Assembly (NCBI GenBank): GCA_015680685.1
Contig: MNCI01029393.1
Span: 47,204 to 105,173, forward strand
DNA from: Gnetum montanum
Lineage: Eukaryota > Streptophyta > Gnetopsida > Gnetales > Gnetaceae
Length of the DNA: 57,970 nt
Direction of reading: 5' to 3'
In this document: positions 54,021 to 57,970 of the stretch, in pieces
How positions within the stretch are numbered: position 1 is the stretch's first letter
Layout of the letters: every line of letters begins with the position of its first letter
Made by a program: the position numbers and the translations under genes
Notes under the pieces: generated by a model
What the model saw: the letters and a program-made list of their open reading frames with translations, nothing else
The model's database searches: none
What the model was told of the DNA's origin: nothing

Positions 54021-56230
54021 AAACCCTAGGTTACAAGTTATAATCCAAAGGATAGCATTGAGTTATGGATTTATAAATTTTTTGTATAAGGAATTCTAAA
54101 ACTAATGTAGGTAAAAATTCAGTTGTGAAGACCAACAAACAAGAAGACTTTGTAGAAGCCCACTCACTAGAGTAATAAACATCATTTTGGCCAAGAGGCC
54201 AACACATTTGGACTGATTGTGGGTGCGTGGGGGTGAAGTTTGTTGCCATTGCCATGTCATGTCATGTAAGGTTCCACCAAATGGAAAACCAATGAGATTA
54301 ATGTGTATACACTTGATGAATTAGATGACTATGAAGCTGCTGAGATATGGATTGAGATCACCATCCAGGAAGACATTGTTGTTGGTGACACAACGATGCA
54401 TCATGCATTGCTACCATTTTTTTTGCAAGTACAACAACATTGCTGCTAGGCCTTGCAGCACACGGTAATGGATTGTCCAATCTAACACCACCACAAGAGA
54501 AGAAGAACATGGCAGTTAGAAGAACCACTGTAACCATACATTTACAATAGTGGGTAGGCAGCAACAATGGTGGGGCATGTGCAAGAAGGTAGTGCATCTA
54601 GTAGTGGTGGCAACAAATGGATAGCAATGTGCAATGATCGAAGAAATAGGTTAGAGCACAGAGAGTTTTGGGTGGCCCTATAGAGGGCAAATGGCAACAA
54701 CCAAACAAGAGCAGCATGGCCCTTGCAGGACAATGCATCTTGCAAAAAAATATCTATTTTTTAAATTATATATATGTATATATTTAATATAACTATTATT
54801 TTTTAAATTAAGAAAAACAAACAAGGGGCAGGAGGTCATGAGTTTAGCTATGCACCGAAGCATCGACATGTTGATGTCAGAATTCACGCCTGCCAAACCC
54901 TATCATTGGTATGGTTCATCTTAAATAATGGTAGGATCTAATGAAGGAAATTTCTAATTTCTTTTTTGGCAACCTAGAGCAATGCACATGGAAATTTCAT
55001 ATTTCTTTTTTGATAACCAGTCTGGAGCAATACATAATCCACTTTCTGTTTACAATATACTTTTGGAAATTTCTAACTTCGTTTTTGGCTATTTCTAATT
55101 TTATTTTTGACTACCTTACTCTCACTAACCCTAATTACTGCCCTATATAAACCTCCAATGGTTTAGTTCTATATTGCAACCTAATGTAGCTCAGCAATCA
55201 TACGCAACACAGCTCAACCGGCATTTGCAACATAGTTCAATGGCAATGTTAAGCTCAGTGGTTATCAGCCATGTTCACAACAAACATAGTGAGGTTTCTT
55301 ACAAATTATATATATATATATATATACTTGGTTACACAAATTGCGCCAAAAATTGAAATGTTGTGTTATTTGCTTTCCATGTCTCTCAAAATTGTATATG
55401 TATGTGACTGCTTTTGATCATCATTATACCATAAAAGATCTGTTATATTATGTAAAAATTTTCTACAATAAAAAAATCTTTTCAACATTAACATTCAGAC
55501 AAAATCAAAGCTACAATATGCTACTTATTGACCTATGGCCACAAAATTTCATGGATTAAATACCATAGAGAGTCTGCTATTTCAAACAACATTATACCAT
55601 GAAGAACATTATACCAGGAAAGCTCCTCTTATTACTCTTACAACTCGTCATTTGAATCTTTGAACTTCTAGTAGAAGCTGAAAATGAATTTAAAAAATAT
55701 AAACAAAATTTTTAGTAAGATAGAAAAGTGCAGTGATGCTTTAAATGTATAATGAAATTAAGAAATCATGTAAGCTAACAAATCTTAAATATACTATGAA
55801 CATGAGTAACTACTTAATCATTGTTCAATAGAGAGTGAAATGGACTTATTTTTACAATACATGTTATCAAACTTAACTAAAAGGTAAGATTTGAGAGTAA
55901 TTGGTTAAGCACAACCATGAATTTTACTCAATTTTAATTGAATAGATAAATATAAGATGAGGTTTATTCTATTTATAAAATTCAAATAGTACATTATGAA
56001 ACAAGACAAAGATATGCCCACTTTGGAAGTTTACCAAAGGACCTAAAGACAACAGTTCTAAAATCTTTTAAAACTCAAATTCTCAATAAAAATGATGTTA
56101 TATATCTATGACAAAAAACATTAAATGATTTAACTAGGTAGGAAAATAAATCTAAATTTTATTGAAAGATATTATACTTAAGCATCATGTTTAAGGATGA
56201 TGAGGTGGAATATTTGAATTTATGCATTTT
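54021..56230. other. Unassigned spacer to the right of G
   Basis: About 2.2 kb without recognisable genes. 54920-55110 has three diverged direct repeats of ggaaatttctaatttctttt plus an agagcaat word. A TATA-like tatataaa lies at 55144-55151, and a (TA)n run at about 55307-55326. The short reading frames here look random. Confidence 0.5.
55307..55326. repeat. (TA)n microsatellite
   Basis: About ten TA units in a row. Confidence 0.85.
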
Positions 56231-56249
56231 TAGAAACATAAATGATAGC

Positions 56250-57692
56250 TACTATTAGTCCCAATAGGGAAGGCGTAGAACAATTTCTTCAAGATCAGCT
56301 ACAGCATCCATCTATTGCAATAGATAATGCGATTTATGGAGGTCGTGGTAGTGGGTGTGGGCATGGTTGAGGTGGAGGACAACCACAAATCGTAGAAACT
56401 AGAAATCCAAAATTGATGAGTGTAGAGGACAGAAGACGATTTCAGAAACGAGATGCAAAACAACATGAGCGAGGACAACAATGGATTCTATGAGATTCAA
56501 GAGTGTGATAATAAATTTATTTATGCATTTTTTAATATATCAAAACAAATATTTAACGCAGGGAAATCTTATTTTGTTATTTATCTACTTACATTGCAAA
56601 TAATTTTTTATGTTACGTCAACTTCAAATCTTTTCTCTAACACCTGGAAATTCATCCTCAAAAATAATCCACATTAATAATAATAATAATAATAATCAAG
56701 AAGAAATGTAGGTTATTATTGTCTACCCATGTTCATGTTAGTATATATTGTTATTGAATATTTTATTCACATTTCTTAACATTTTGTAGGAAATTGGAAA
56801 TGCATCTATGCTTGTTATTCAAGCAACATCTGTGACAGAAATCACACATGTAGAAGAACAATTGCAACAAGATCAACAACAAGTAGAGTATAGCCAAAGT
56901 GAGCGTTGAACAAGGTAACATCAACACAAGGATAATTTATTTCATTGAATGCACGAAACTACAAATGTTGCCAATGTACCAACAATGGAAATGCCTTCTT
57001 CAAAACATGTTCAGTCTTTTCCAAACTTGCAAAAGACATCTACAAAAATTGCTCATGTAATATAGAATTTTAATATTGTAGTTAGAAGTTTTGCAAATGC
57101 ATGTTCTTACAATGTATGTAATGAAATGTTTCTTAGCATATTATTGGATTCAACCAGAAGTAGATGACCCACATGCAATAGGTGCATTAATGAAAAGAAA
57201 CAAAATATTTTTGACAATTTTGGTTGTGAGACCAAATGATTTTCTACTGAGAATAACATGGATCCAAGAATCCAACCACTTTTCCTAGTCTATTTCACTG
57301 AGGTTGAAGAAATCTTAATTGCAAAAATCAATCCCATATTGTAAGTTACACATGCAATTGGTGGATAGTTCAAGTATAAGGGTCACACAATTAGCTTTTC
57401 TCAAAATGTCACATACATTTCTAAGAAACTTCCTCTTAGAATTCAAGATACCCCTTTTTTGATATTGAAAAGAGTAGATTAAATGGAGACTGAGTATAAT
57501 TTCATTGTTAACAAGAGATAGATTTATGAAGCCTTGCATTTTAAGAAGGCAAATGATCCGTACTATCACAATGTCAAGATTGATATGCATGCATTAGATG
57601 ATGTTGTTGATACTGGTGATGTTAACATCCTCCATAGCATTTCTTATATTTCATTGTTAGAAAAGGTTGGAGAAATGAGATTTGTAGTTTGA
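56250..57692 (+). pseudogene. Helitron Rep/helicase N-terminal region (broken, with intron)
   Basis: Helitrons move by rolling-circle replication using a Rep-helicase protein. From 56790 one frame runs to a stop at 57690-57692. It contains QHKDNLFH (about 56920), FSTENNMDPRIQP (57243-57280), FTEVEEILIAKINPIL, KYKGHTISFSQNV, KKLPLRIQDTPFLILKR, an E-Y-N-F-I-V-N-K-R and EALHFKKANDPYYHNVKI. This is the order of the DUF6570 / Helitron helicase-like N-terminus (usual EENNMDP, L-T-x-V-E-E-M-L-I-A, Y-K/R-G-H, Y-x-V-x-R, N-P-Y-Y). The frame opens after an acceptor, attttgtag (56788-56789). Upstream 56250-56495 is a G/R-rich coding-like block. About ten stops break it, several of which fit CAA-to-TAA or CGA-to-TGA. 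The Rep HUH and helicase parts are absent from the window. Confidence 0.7.
56675..56697. repeat. (TAA)n microsatellite in the Helitron intron-like segment
   Basis: About seven TAA units, between the two coding-like blocks of the Helitron remnant. Confidence 0.85.
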
Positions 57693-57808
57693 AGGTCCTT
57701 TACTTCAAATAAATGAAGAAAACATTATTGGTCATACATCGTCAATTGCACAACGTCCTAAAATTGTAAGAAAGGAAATTGATTGGATAAAAGTATTGAT
57801 GAAGCAGG

Positions 57809-57970
57809 TACTCTAATTATTAGAGTGGCTATTATTGGAGCAATTACTCTAATAATTAGAGCAGTTATTATTGGAGTGATTACTCTAATTATTAGAGCGG
57901 TTATTATTGGAACAGTTACTCTAATAATTAGAGTGGCTATTATTGGAGCAATTACTTTAATTATTAGAGT
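57809..57970 (+). repeat. 36-bp tandem repeat with palindromic core, open at window end
   Basis: About four and a half units: actctaataattagagt (a palindrome around taat/atta), then a spacer ggctattattggagcaatt. Units differ at few positions, so the array is younger than its surroundings. As 36 is a multiple of three, one plus frame stays open across the array (TLIIRVAIIGAI per unit), but there is no reason to think it is translated. It continues beyond the window. Confidence 0.85.

Noticed and set aside
54358-54745. Cysteine- and leucine-rich minus frames to the right of G
   Set aside because: Short, overlapping, no recognisable domain, no splice or promoter context.

Overview
The window looks like an intergenic stretch of a large, repeat-rich plant nuclear genome, most likely a seed plant and possibly a conifer or other gymnosperm (inference: very old, unremoved nested elements and no host gene). 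Plant origin is supported by Ty3/gypsy elements of two plant-specific kinds. One is Athila-like: tRNA-Asp primer site, FMDD reverse transcriptase, LTR ends TGATGA...TCATCA. The other is Tat/Ogre-like: tRNA-Asn primer site, two RNase H domains, and a splice acceptor in front of the RT reading frame. Almost every reading frame is broken, mostly by C-to-T and G-to-A changes, so nothing here is expected to be an active element. I found no host protein gene, tRNA, rRNA or CRISPR.

Layout. 1-2960 is the 3' end of an Athila-like element (E) with its LTR. 2961-3390 is a reversed LTR fragment. 3391-4960 is the 3' end of a second relative (E2). 4961-7446 is AT-rich, with one possible DUF4283-like fragment. 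From 7447 to 54020 lies one set of nested insertions. Element G (+ strand; 5' LTR 7447-8090, 3' LTR 53179-54020) is split in gag by element F (- strand, 8384-45068, exact target duplication CCAAG). F is split in protease by the Tat/Ogre-like element C (- strand, 14918-41424). C is split near the end of integrase by element D (18940-26459), which has gag and protease but no visible pol and carries a reversed LTR piece at its left end. Between protease and RT of C, inside what looks like its intron, a plus-strand unit (H, about 30060-35790) carries LTR-like palindromes, a TATA box, a multi-exon pseudogene and a poly(A) signal. 54021-56200 is unassigned. 56250-57692 is a broken Helitron protein gene with an apparent intron. 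The window ends inside a 36-bp tandem repeat.

Reading order. G reads 5' LTR, primer site, gag start, [F], rest of gag, protease, RT, RNase H, integrase, 3' region, polypurine tract, 3' LTR. F and C read the same way on the minus strand, that is, right to left. The nesting gives a relative age order: G first, then F, then C, then D (H is later than, or part of, C).

The most interesting points are the fully resolvable four-level nest, the spliced antisense gene inside the Tat-type element, the regularly spaced palindromes in the C-family LTR, the conserved splice acceptor downstream of pol in three Athila-like elements, and two single-N positions that coincide exactly with structural anomalies and probably mark assembly joins.
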